From the NCBI GenBank assembly GCA_022592445.1, contig JABYQR010000008.1, positions 1 to 64,000 of the forward strand: a stretch of 64,000 nucleotides of DNA, read 5' to 3'. Positions 1 through 9,323 of this stretch are shown in pieces; within the stretch, counting starts at the first letter, position 1; each line of letters opens with the position of its first letter. This DNA comes from Cytidiella melzeri. Taxonomy: Eukaryota > Basidiomycota > Agaricomycetes > Polyporales > Irpicaceae. The notes beneath the pieces are model-generated. The model was not told where the DNA came from. It was given only the letters and a program-made list of their open reading frames with translations, and did no database searches. The translations under genes and the position numbers were made by a program.

Positions 1-212
1 TGTAAAATCTCGACGCCCGCCATAGGTGGGTGCTAGCATGAGGATGGCCAGTGCGCATGAATTTCACCGATTGAAAGCGGCGCAAGATCACTATAATGTA
101 ATAAAAAAACTTTTTTTATAATACATATACTTTGCATCCCATCATGCCCGGCCCACAAAATTGACGAGCAAAGAAGGAAGCGGCAGCTCGTGCGCGAGAA
201 GCTCGTGCACGG

Positions 213-842
213 TTGCACCTTGCGCTTGATGAGCTTCAAACCCAAGACATAGTGCGGTCAGCTTCAGCTACCAGTGTGCCGTCTGCCAATTATCAAACAA
301 GTCCTGGGTTGGATGATGCAGAGAGTGTCTGCTCTTGGGACAGGGGTGTTAATAGCTGGTCTGATGCAGAGTCCAACCTGGGTGACTGGTCAGATGACAA
401 GGATTTACAGGATGGTGATGGTGACGGGTTATTGGAGGAGAATGGAGGGAAGCCAGATGTCAAGGAGTTAGAGGGTGTGGAGCTTGACATCAGCCTCGAG
501 AAGAGTGAGGACCTGAGGCAGAAAACAGTGAAGTCGGCCTATGCGTTGATGACCAAACAAAGAACTGCACAAGAGTGGAAGGTTATTGAGCAGGCACAGA
601 TTGGGGTATACACCAGTCACGCGAAGTGCACGAAGGGTCATCATAAGCAAAAGGCCCGCAAAAAAGAAGATAGAGACTCACAAACAAGGAACAGGTGTGT
701 CGTGGCTCAGTACCATAATTGGGAGCTCGAGACTAATCACTGTTATGTGTTAGTCAAACCGCTCATGCTTTCCGCTCATTCTTCAAGCAGAGAGCTGTGG
801 CCAGTGGCAGACCGAGTCTATTGGAGCCTGAGGATGCGCTAG
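213..842 (+). pseudogene. Acidic ORF, probable transposon-derived relic
   Basis: An open frame of about 209 codons with no convincing start codon at its 5' end, probably continuing from upstream. The product is Ser/Asp/Glu-rich for its first half and then basic, with a Lys/Arg/His cluster near residues 145-160. I recognise no domain. Acidic-then-basic N-termini like this are common in transposase genes of mushrooms, and it sits directly beside the chromovirus insertion, so I infer a transposon relic. A host gene fragment cannot be excluded. Confidence 0.3.
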
Positions 843-1274
843 CACGGACAGCAGGAAGTTCGAGGCAAGGAGGTAGCAGTGTCCACTCACAACTCCAGCT
901 TCAAGTTGGAGATTGTTACAAACAGTCTTCACACCCTATTATTTTTCTTTACTTCTTCAATTACCTTGATAACCAGTTATCTTCTTTACAATTGCCTTGA
1001 CGATCCAACTTGTCTTTCCTCCATCATTCCCTGATCCACATCGCCTCCGTTCAACACGGACTATTATGTTATCAGTTGCCTTCTGATGTCCATTCAAACC
1101 TCAGACCTAACTCCGATTGGTTACCATTGCTTTGGTTCAACCCTCGGCCTTTCTATACCTCCGTTACCACTCCATCGGGTCCAACCCCGCCTATCCCCTG
1201 TTTCGGATCCAACTCCGTCTATCCCCTGTTTTGGGTTCAACCCCTTCTCTATTGATCTCTGCCTCATCTTTCCC
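843..1274. other. AT/pyrimidine-rich flank with short imperfect repeats
   Basis: No gene seen. Around 1155-1250 a unit of roughly 35 bp built on 'ctatcccctgttt' and 'tccaaccccg' recurs two to three times imperfectly. The last five bases (1270-1274, ttccc) are the left copy of the chromovirus target-site duplication. The pyrimidine-rich character resembles fungal LTR or promoter DNA, so the chromovirus may have landed in an older element, but no ends could be fixed. Confidence 0.4.
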
Positions 1275-1783
1275 TGTCATGGATGGCCTGACTAGCCCTT
1301 AATTTTCGCAATTTACCTCTTGTTTTTATCTGTAAAACTCCGGGCTACAACCTAGTTTCAATTCTCTCTGCATAAACTCCTTTGCACATCTATCAAGCGC
1401 CCGTATCACGTGGCTTAGACGCTCCACACGGTCACATTACTTGCTACTACGTCACACTGGCATGTGACTTAGCTTAAGTAAGACCACATGGCTACAGACA
1501 CATGGCTCAGCCCATAGCTAGGGTTTGACGTCATAGATACCATCCACATGGGCTCCTTATTGTTCTTTCCCTATTGTTCTCTTTATGGAAGGATGTTCTC
1601 ACAGGTGTGGGAATGGAATACAATAGTTGGTCTCCTTTTAGATAGATTCTCTCACGGGTAGAGTTCTTGGCAAGGTCTAGACAATAGCTATTGTTCTCCT
1701 TTAGGTAGTTCTTTTGTTCTTCGTTCACACGGCTTCTTGCAAAGCCTGCCCTCAACCTGGTCTGTGCGCAGGTCCCTGAAGTC

Positions 1784-1791
1784 TATATATA
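1784..1791 (+). promoter_or_regulatory. TATA box in 5' LTR
   Basis: The string tatatata lies about two thirds into the LTR, the usual place for the U3/R boundary. It is conserved in the 3' LTR near 8670 and, in reverse, in the solo LTR at 9994-10749. Transcription would be expected to start about 25-35 nt downstream, near 1815-1825. Confidence 0.6.
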
Positions 1792-1847
1792 CTGCTGCAT
1801 GTACGCTCCTAGCCCCCATCTCGACCTCTTGGTCTTTACTGGGCTAG

Positions 1848-1914
1848 GTAAGCAACTCCCTCTTGTACTACATAGCTGGTAGTCACAATACTAACTTGGT
1901 CTTTACTGGGCTAG
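1848..1914 (+). other. Predicted 67-nt spliceosomal intron inside the LTR
   Basis: The stretch starts with a strong fungal donor (GTAAGC), has a consensus branch site ACTAAC at 1890-1895, and ends in GCTAG 20 nt after the branch adenosine. Its size is typical of basidiomycete introns. The last 20 nt of the intron (1895-1914) exactly repeat the 20 nt before the donor (1828-1847), as expected if the intron arose by tandem duplication of a segment containing AGGT. The arrangement is kept in the 3' LTR and the solo LTR at 9994-10749. An analogous arrangement with different sequence occurs at 14597-14656. Confidence 0.6.
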
Positions 1915-2101
1915 ACATCTGCATAAGGTTTATAGCTGGTGAGAGTATTGAGCTTCACGCCTACCACCACCACTTCGTTGTCATCCACTTCGTGTCCCTG
2001 TTTGTCACGTCGAGTCTTGTCTCCGTGTCATTAGGTCGAGATCGTTGTGAAACCCTGGGTTCCCCCATTCCCACCGTTTAAAAAAGTTTATTCCTGTTTG
2101 A

Positions 2102-2905
2102 CGAGTACGTCTCCGGTCTCTTCATACCGTTGAGCTACGCTTACGTCGTCTGTTTCTACCCCCTGCGCGTTGTTTAGTGCCTAAAGACACGCGCCCCCGT
2201 TTCTCCAAGACCCTCCCTACCACAGAGCCTCAGCTCAAGAGGAGTCTTCCACCATCTTTCCTTGACGCTCTCGCTGAAAAGCGTAAGAGTGGTCAACCTC
2301 ATCGCTGGTCTGACAAAGACCTGGTCACCGTTGCGAAATACGTGTCCAAGAAGCCGCCCGTCAAAGGCATCACCCTCACCGTCCCCTCTTACGAGGAAAA
2401 CCGACAACTTCGCACCTCTGCACGAGCATACGGAGAACGAGCTGCTGAGGAGCGTGACCGCACCTTAGCTGAGCAACACATCCACAAGCTCACTCTCGCA
2501 GAGCGACTAGCAAAACTCCCTGCGCCAACTCCCGCCCCCGCAGCACCCAAACCGGTACTCATCGACTTTAAAAAGTTGACGCCGGTAGATCTCGTCGGCA
2601 TCTTCAGGCCAAAACTCACCGCTGTCCGCACTTGTTTGCAAGCTCTCACGGAGCTTGAAGAACTCCTAAGCCGCGCCAACCCCGACCACCGTCGCGCGCT
2701 GCTTCACCTCGTCAACAAAGTAAATCGTTTCCTCAACCAAGTCGACGATCTCGCTCCCGTCACAACAGACCGCGAGTGGCAGCTCTTGGACTGGGGTTGT
2801 AAAGCAATCGGGAAAGTTTCCTTCAAGCAGCTTCGTAAAAACTACGATAGAGTTTTAGCACAACTTAACGTAATCAATAGTGATAGCTACTTTGAGTGGA
2901 TCTAG
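2102..2905 (+). CDS. Extra ORF upstream of gag, no in-frame ATG
   Basis: Open for 267 codons between the LTR and gag, in the same frame as gag and separated from it by two stops (first at 2903-2905). The product is basic and Pro/Ala-rich in the middle, then apparently helical with many Leu, Arg and Asn. I recognise no domain. The frame contains no Met codon at all. An acceptor-like TTTAG ends at 2177, and splicing from the LTR donor at 1848 to this point would join the frame in phase to an ATG at 1799. However, that ATG is only 8 nt past the TATA box, so it may not be transcribed. Non-AUG initiation or simple decay are alternatives. Confidence 0.45.
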   Translation, partial: RVRLRSLHTVELRLRRLFLPPARCLVPKDTRPRFSKTLPTTEPQLKRSLPPSFLDALAEKRKSGQPHRWSDKDLVTVAKYVSKKPPVKGITLTVPSYEENRQLRTSARAYGERAAEERDRTLAEQHIHKLTLAERLAKLPAPTPAPAAPKPVLIDFKKLTPVDLVGIFRPKLTAVRTCLQALTELEELLSRANPDHRRALLHLVNKVNRFLNQVDDLAPVTTDREWQLLDWGCKAIGKVSFKQLRKNYDRVLAQLNVINSDSYFEWI

Positions 2906-2977
2906 ACACGTCCCTAGTTTTGCCCACCACGTCACAATTACATACACTTCTTCGATTCAAGCACGGTCACAGACAAC

Positions 2978-4216
2978 ATGGACCCCAACCAGCCCGCTGC
3001 CCCAGCTGCCCCAGTTGCCAACCTGAGCCAACAAGACGTCCTGAATATGTTGGGCGTCTTGACACAAAGGATGGTAGACCTGACCAATCAGGTGGCTGCA
3101 CTTGCAGCTGCACAGACACCAGCGGTTGCCGCTGCTACCCACGCTTCCAGGGAACGGAGTATCGTCGAGAAGCCGGTCTCCTTTAAAGGAAAAACCTCGT
3201 CAGAAGCCAGGCTCTTCCGACACGCGTTCATCGTCTGGGCGCAGAATCAGGGCAAAGCATTCTTCCAGCAGGATGCCCAAGGACAAGTCCGGCTGGATAA
3301 CAACGGCGCGAGGATCTTTGATCCTCACAAACTCATCACCAGCGCCCTATCATTCATGCAGGAAGACGCAGCTGATTGGGCTCGTCCTCACATCGAGGAG
3401 CTAGCCAATAGCAAACCAGCATTTGGAAATGACTGGGACACGTTTATCGAGGCCTTCAAGGCAAAGTTTGAGCCTATTGACGCGGTCATGGAGGCCAAGA
3501 CTAAGGTTACCGGCATGAAGCAGGGTAACAAGACATTCGCCGCCCACATCTCGGAGTTCGAGACCTGGGCCCCTCGCACTGGCTGGAGCCAGCAGGACCT
3601 TTTCGACCGTCTCAAGTCGAGCTTGAGTACGGAATACCTTCAGCGCGTCTCTTATTTCCAGACCCGCGCCACAACCTACGATGCACTGAAGGACCAGTGC
3701 AAGGCAGTAGATGCTCAGCTGGCCGATCTACGCAACAGCACTGGGAAGGTCATGGTAGACAGTTCCTCGGGACATGGCAAGTCCCACCAGCAAGCGTTCC
3801 GTGACCCCAATGCGATGGAGATCGACGCATCCCGTTTCTCCGCCTCGTTCGACTCGCTCTTTGTGGGTCTAGGCAAACAGGAGATCTTCCAGAAATGGAA
3901 GAAGGAGATGAGCAAGCGCTGCTCGGTTTGCGGATCTGAGAGTCACAAGAAGAGGGACTCGAAGCACCCCGATGACCCGGTCTGCAACCACTGCGGTGGC
4001 ACCGGTCACTGGGGGGCAGTTTGCCTAAAACGGCTCCAAGGCGTCCCTAAGGGACAAAAGGTTGCCGCTACCTCGTCGACATCGTCGACTACTACTGTAG
4101 CCAAGCAAGACGCATCCAACGACAAGGATGCTAAGATTGCTGCTCTCAAGGACATGCTTGACATCCAGAAGAAGCAAATGGATGAGATGGCAGCAAAAAT
4201 CAATGCGGTTCTTTAA
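2978..4216 (+). CDS. gag: Retrotransposon Gag (capsid and zinc knuckle)
   Basis: A 412-codon frame with a good start context (acaacATGg). Residues about 70-230 resemble the Retrotrans_gag capsid region, with the typical tract 'FKAKFEP' and a Tyr/Phe-rich helix near 200-220. Near residue 325 there is a Cys-rich stretch, and a CCHC zinc knuckle (CNHCGGTGHWGAVC) follows at about 335-350, indicating RNA binding. A coiled-coil-like Lys/Met-rich tail ends the protein. Gag would form the virus-like particle around element RNA. This ORF is intact, unlike pol. Pol lies in the -1 frame and overlaps its last 31 nt. Confidence 0.9.
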   Translation: MDPNQPAAPAAPVANLSQQDVLNMLGVLTQRMVDLTNQVAALAAAQTPAVAAATHASRERSIVEKPVSFKGKTSSEARLFRHAFIVWAQNQGKAFFQQDAQGQVRLDNNGARIFDPHKLITSALSFMQEDAADWARPHIEELANSKPAFGNDWDTFIEAFKAKFEPIDAVMEAKTKVTGMKQGNKTFAAHISEFETWAPRTGWSQQDLFDRLKSSLSTEYLQRVSYFQTRATTYDALKDQCKAVDAQLADLRNSTGKVMVDSSSGHGKSHQQAFRDPNAMEIDASRFSASFDSLFVGLGKQEIFQKWKKEMSKRCSVCGSESHKKRDSKHPDDPVCNHCGGTGHWGAVCLKRLQGVPKGQKVAATSSTSSTTTVAKQDASNDKDAKIAALKDMLDIQKKQMDEMAAKINAVL

Positions 4217-7200
4217 AACGGACTCGTGACATAGCCGCAGCTGCGAGTCCCCCTGATACCCTGTCCTTGTCTCCTTTGTCGTCCTCCTCGTCTTCTGCCT
4301 CGTATACCATAGCAACTCCGTGCCCGTCATCTACTGTCTCTGCATGTACTATATCATCTTTAGACCGGTTATCGTCCCATTTCCGAATACATGTACTAGT
4401 AAAAGGTCTGAATAGAAGCATTTGCATTCCTGCCATGATCGATTCAGGAGCTACAGCTTTATTCATCAGTCATCAGTTCGTCAAAAAGCATAAGATTATT
4501 CAGCACCCGCTCGAAAGGGTTATCTCATTGCATAATATTGACGGAACTAAGAATAAAGCTGGCGGATTAACTCACTTCGTTCGCCTTACACTTACAGTTG
4601 GAGATCACACGGAAAAAGCAGAATTTCTCGTCACGGACTTAGGTCCAGAAGACGTCATTCTTGGGCTACCATGGCTCAAGCGCGTAAACCCTACCGTCAA
4701 CTGGGAAAAAGGAGAAATGACAATTCCGAGTGGCTCGGAAGAATCTCCTGACGAACCTTTCCAGAAGATTGATGGTAATCGCAAAGAACGTAGGCAGTGG
4801 GTCAAAGCCGGGATTATCCAAGACACCACTGACGAGGTCTGGTGTATGGCCGGCTTCACTTACTCTACCAAGCTTGCTGCCGAAGCAAACGAAGCTAAAG
4901 CTCAGCGCTCCTTCGAAGACATTGTTCCATCAGAGTATCACAGACACGCTAAAGTCTTCTCTGAGGAAGAGTCTAATCGGCTACCCCAGCATCAGCCCTG
5001 GGACCATTCGATTGATCTCAAACCAGACGCTCCTGAGACTATCAAATCGAAAGTTTATCCTATGCCCCTGAACGAACAAGCCGAGCTTGACAAGTTCATT
5101 CAGGAGAACCTAGCGAAAGGTTACATCACGCCTTCTAAGTCTCCGATGGCTTCTCCAGTCTTCTTCATCAAAAAGAAGGATAACAAACTCCGACTTATTC
5201 AGGACTATCGAAAACTCAACGACATCACTGTGAAGAACCGCTACCCTCTACCGCTTGCCACCGACATCATCAACAAGCTCAAGGGTGCAAAGATCTTCAC
5301 CAAATTCGATGTTCGTTGGGGATATCACAATGTCCGCATCAAAGAAGGAGATGAGTACAAAGCGGCTTTGTTACCAACCGAGGACTCTTCAACCTAAAGT
5401 CATGTTCTTCGGTCTCACGAACTCACCCGCTACCTTCCAAGCTCTGATGGACAACATCTTCGCCGACCTCGTGGCCGAGGGCAAGGTGGCTGTCTATCTA
5501 GATGACATCTTGATCTGGAGTAACAACCTGACAGAGCACCGCAAGGTTGTTCATGAAGTCCTCGAGCGACTTCAGCAGCACGATTTGTATCTTCGTCCGG
5601 AAAAGTGCGAGTTTGAGAAATCTGAGATCGAGTACCTTGGATTGATCATTCGCGCCGGCGAAGTAGCTATGGACCCTGTCAAAGTCCAAGCAGTTTCTAC
5701 GTGGCCCACACCCAAGAACCTCAAAGAAGTCAGAGGATTCATCAGGTTCGCCAACTTCTACCGCCGCTTCATTCAAGACTTCTCAAAGCACGCACGGCCT
5801 CTGCATGACCTGACTAAGAAGGACGTACCGTTTGTCTGGGGTCCAGCACAAGAGACTGCCTTCACGTTGCTAAAGAAGGCCTTTACCACTAAGCCTATCT
5901 TGGCAGTCTGGGACCCTGAACTCCCTACACGTCTAGAAGTCGATGCCTCGGGCTATGCGACTGGTGGAATCATCTCCCAGAAATCGAAGGAAGATGGATT
6001 CTACCACCCTATCGCCTACCGGTCCGCATCTATGACTGAAGCAGAACGTAACTACGAAATCTTTGATCGGGAGATGTTAGCCATCACCGAAGCTCTCAAA
6101 GATTGGCGCCACTACCTTGAGGGGCTCAAGGAACCGTTTGAGATCTGGACAGATCATGCAAATCTGCAGTACTGGAAGACTGCGCAACACCTCACTCGAC
6201 GTCAAGCACGTTGGTCGCTACTCTTGGCTGACTTTGACTTCGTGTTGGTACACAAGCCTGGCAGTACCATGATACACGCTGATCCTCTCTCTCGTCTTCA
6301 CTCTCACGCTGTCACGGACGAAGAAGACAACAAGGATCAGGTGGTACTGAAACCGGAACACTTCCGCATCCTCGCCACCAGTGCACTTGCCACTGCTTCT
6401 CCGCTCGAATCAAAGATCCGAGAATGCACGGAACAAGAAGCAGAAGTCGCACAAGCTCTCGCTACCCTTCGAAAGAAGGGTCCTCGCAAACTTGTCGGCG
6501 GTTTACTCGAATGGGAAGAGAGTGACGGGCTCATCTATTACAAGGGAAAACTCTACATCCCTAACAACAAAGAGCTCCGTCACGAAATCGTCAAATCTTG
6601 CCATGACACACCTGCGGCTGGTCATCCGGGCAAACACGGCACCATAGAGCTAGTCTCACGACACTATTGGTGGCCAAAGATGAATGCCTTTGTTGAGACT
6701 TACGTACTAGGTTGTGATCGCTGTCAACGCTATAAGTCAGCTCCGCACCCTAAAGCAGTACTACAGCCTCAGGAAACTCCGGCTGGACCTTGGGAACACG
6801 TCGGAGTAGATCTCATCACTCAGCTACCACTTCTAAGGGATTTGATTCGATCGCGGTCTACGTCGACCATTACTCCGATCAAACGCACATCATCCCTACT
6901 ACTACTAAGGTTAACGCTGAGGGGATTGCCGATCTACATTACAAAGAAGTATTTCGACTTCAGGCATTCCCAAGAAGGTGTTCTCTGACCGAGGACCCCA
7001 GTTTGCAGCACGCTTCATGCGTGCGCTCTATCACCGCCTAGGCATAGAGACTGGTTTTACGACCGCCTATCATCCGCAAGGAAATGGCAAAGTCGAACGC
7101 AAAAACCAGGATATCGAACAGTATCTGCGTCTATTCTGTCAGCAACGACAAGACGACTGGGTCGATCATCTGCCGGCGGCTGAGTTTGCACTCAACTCGC

Positions 7201-8008
7201 GAGTACATGCGGGTAACTCACAAACACCGTTTGAAGTCATCTACGGATATCGCCCCGACTTCACTATACCAGTTGGCAAGCAAGCAATATCCCTTCACTT
7301 GATGAGCGCCTTGATAATATGGCTCGAGTACGAAAGGAGACCGAAGCAGCTCTTCGTCTAAGCAAAGAAAAGATGAAGCAACTTTACGAGTCTGAGAAGC
7401 GTTCTCCACGCGTCTTCCAAGTAGGGGACATGGTCTGGCTAAACGCTAAGAACGTCCAGATTCATCAGGCTACCCCTAAACTCGGTCCTCGACAGCTCGG
7501 CCCGTACAAGGTCATCGAACGCATTGGCGATCTCGATTACAAACTCGATCTACCCAGCTATCTCCAAATCCACCCCGTCTTCCACATCAACCGTCTAAGT
7601 CCCTGGCACGACAACGGCAAAGATGTACCTCCACCTCCTGATCCTATCGTCATAGAAGGAGAAGAACAGTACGTCGTCGAAAAAGTGCTAGACAGCAGGC
7701 TACACGGACGTTGGAAGAAATTGCAATTCCTTGTCAAATGGGAAGGGTATTCAGACGGACACAATAGCTGGGAACCAGTAGAAAACCTCGAGAATAGTCA
7801 AGAAGCAATTGACGACTTCTACAAAGCAAACCCCGGAGCGCCCCGGGTCATCAAAGCTTCACTCTTCGCGGATCTCCGCTCGCACTTTCGGGAATTCAAT
7901 ACCCAGACCGACCCCGCTTTCCTTCGCACGATCTATCCATCTACATACGATCTTAGCTGGGATGAAGGCAAACACATCGGTCTGGATATCTCAAGAACAT
8001 CACACTGA
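4186..8008 (+). pseudogene. pol: Chromovirus pol: protease-RT-RNase H-integrase-chromodomain, frameshifted
   Basis: Open segments in order: 4186-5397 holds the aspartic protease (DSGA motif near 4441) and the N-terminal half of reverse transcriptase. About 5398-6830 holds the RT palm with the YLDD active site (near 5500), RNase H and the HHCC zinc-binding region of integrase (about 6580-6730). About 6830-6960, 6978-7290 and 7300-8008 hold the integrase core (Asp of VDLI, Asp of FSDRG, Glu of KVERK), its C-terminal domain, and a chromodomain at about 7670-7840 with the aromatic 'FLVKWEGY' core. Frame changes fall near 5360-5395 (two single-base losses), 6830, 6965 and 7290. Because these breaks cut RT and integrase, this copy is non-autonomous. 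The zinc, core and chromodomain order is typical of chromoviruses. Confidence 0.9.
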
Positions 8009-8160
8009 CGGGTAACGTCGAGTCAACGACACCAGAAGGGGAGAAACTTCCTAGCATCCTTCTGACTAGACAATCGGGGCAATTCTGCTGAATCCCTGTA
8101 GACGGGTAGAAGACCTCTATCACCACAGCACAGTGATGCTTCGCGAGGACGCTCGATTTT

Positions 8161-8173
8161 AGGAGGGGGGTAA
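8161..8173 (+). other. Polypurine tract
   Basis: The purine-rich string aggaggggggtaa lies directly before the TG of the 3' LTR, where Ty3/Gypsy elements prime plus-strand synthesis. The final 'taa' is the only non-G/A-only part. Confidence 0.7.
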
Positions 8174-8914
8174 TGTCATGGATGGCCTGACTAGCCCTTA
8201 ATTTTCGCAATTTACCTCTTGTTTTTATCTGTAAAACTCCGGGCTACAACCTAGTTTCAATTCTCTCTGCATAAACTCCTTTGCACGTCTATTAAGCGCC
8301 CGTATCACGTGGCTTAGACGCTCCACACGGTCACATTACTTGCTACTACGTCACACTGGCATGTGACTTAGCTTAAGTAAGACCACATGGCTACAAGCAC
8401 ATGGCTCAGCCCATAGCTAGGGTTTGACGTCATAGATACCATCCACATGGGCTCCTTATTGTTCTCTTTATGGAAGGATGTTCTCACAGGTGTGGGAATG
8501 GAATACAATAGTTGGTCTCCTTTTAGATAGATTCTCTCACGGGTAGAGTTCTTGGCAAGGTCTAGACAATAGCTATTGTTCTCCTTTAGGTAGTTCTTTT
8601 GTTCTTCGTTCACACGGCTTCTTGCAAAGCCTGCCCTCAACCTGGTCTGTGCGCAGGTCCCTGAAGTCTATATATACTGCTGCATGTACGCTCCTAGCCC
8701 CCATCTCGACCTCTTGGTCTTTACTGGGCTAGGTAAGCAACCCCCTCTTGTACTACATAGCTGGTAGTCACAATACTAACTTGATCTTTACTGGGCTAGA
8801 CATCTGCATAAGGTTTATAGCTGGTGAGAGTATTGAGCTTCACGCCTACCACCACCACTTGTCGTCATCCACTTCGTGTCCCTGTTTGTCACGTCGAGCC
8901 TTGTCTCCGTGTCA
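8174..8914 (+). repeat. 3' LTR of chromovirus (741 bp)
   Basis: TG...CA termini, same order of motifs as the 5' LTR, including the TATA box and the duplicated 20-mer flanking a predicted intron. One base differs in the second 20-mer region (ttgatc for ttggtc). It is followed directly by the right target duplication ttccc (8915-8919). Confidence 0.95.
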
Positions 8915-8919
8915 TTCCC

Positions 8920-9323
8920 CTTTCTATTGTTCTTGTTTCCGCACTTGACGGTCTTTTCTCTCATTGCTTTCCAGGTAGTGCTGTTCTCTGTGTATTGTTC
9001 TTCCTCTCTGTTCTCCAATTTGCTACCACTACCTTGGACTGGTCCAGAAGTAGTTAGGTCAACATGTATAAATAGCCGTTAGACATGGGGCTAGAACCTC
9101 AGTCTATCCACTTTGTATCAATATTCCTTCTATTGAACCATCATCTGTCTACCACTGTGCTTGACAGCGACCGTGCGGCCTAGACCATCATCAGACCTTG
9201 AGTGTAGCTACACCAAGGGGTTCTGACCTGACAACTTGTCCCTTGACGATAGTCGGTCTTAACAGAGATGATCAGTGAGCACATAAGTAAACGCACAGAG
9301 TTTCATGCTTCTCACCTTATGCA
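8920..9323 (+). other. Gene-free stretch with a TATA-like box
   Basis: Pyrimidine-rich DNA with tataaatag near 9067 and a tract reading like an LTR leader after it. No ORF worth calling. It probably continues the sequence interrupted by the chromovirus (left part before 1275). It may belong to an older LTR or to the promoter of the transposase gene that starts at 9324. Confidence 0.35.

Larger units (their letters stand above)
1275..2030 (+). repeat. 5' LTR of chromovirus (756 bp)
   Basis: Starts TG and ends CA. It matches 8174-8914 nearly end to end; the main length difference is a 14-bp segment near 1563-1577 missing from the 3' copy, plus a 1-base difference near 1975. It contains a TATA box at 1784-1791 and a predicted short intron (1848-1914). 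Other copies of the family in this window are at 9994-10749, 12567-13369, 14839-15124 and 55066-55437. Confidence 0.95.
1275..8914 (+). mobile_element. Ty3/Gypsy LTR retrotransposon with chromodomain (chromovirus)
   Basis: A full-length element. Both LTRs begin TGTCATGG and end GTGTCA, and the insertion is flanked by a perfect 5-bp target duplication, ttccc (1270-1274 and 8915-8919). Internal order: unusual first ORF (2102-2905), gag (2978-4216), then protease, reverse transcriptase, RNase H, integrase and chromodomain (4186-8008), then a purine-rich tract just before the 3' LTR. Integrase after RNase H and a C-terminal chromodomain place it in the chromovirus lineage, whose chromodomains are thought to direct integration toward modified chromatin. 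The pol region has several frameshifts, so this copy should not move by itself, although the LTRs differ at only about ten places by eye and the insertion is therefore young. Confidence 0.95.

Noticed and set aside
1799..2081. A spliced short ORF from ATG 1799 through the LTR intron to the stop near 2081 as a real protein
   Set aside because: The ATG is only 8 nt past the TATA box and the product has no recognisable feature; kept only as context for the intron finding.
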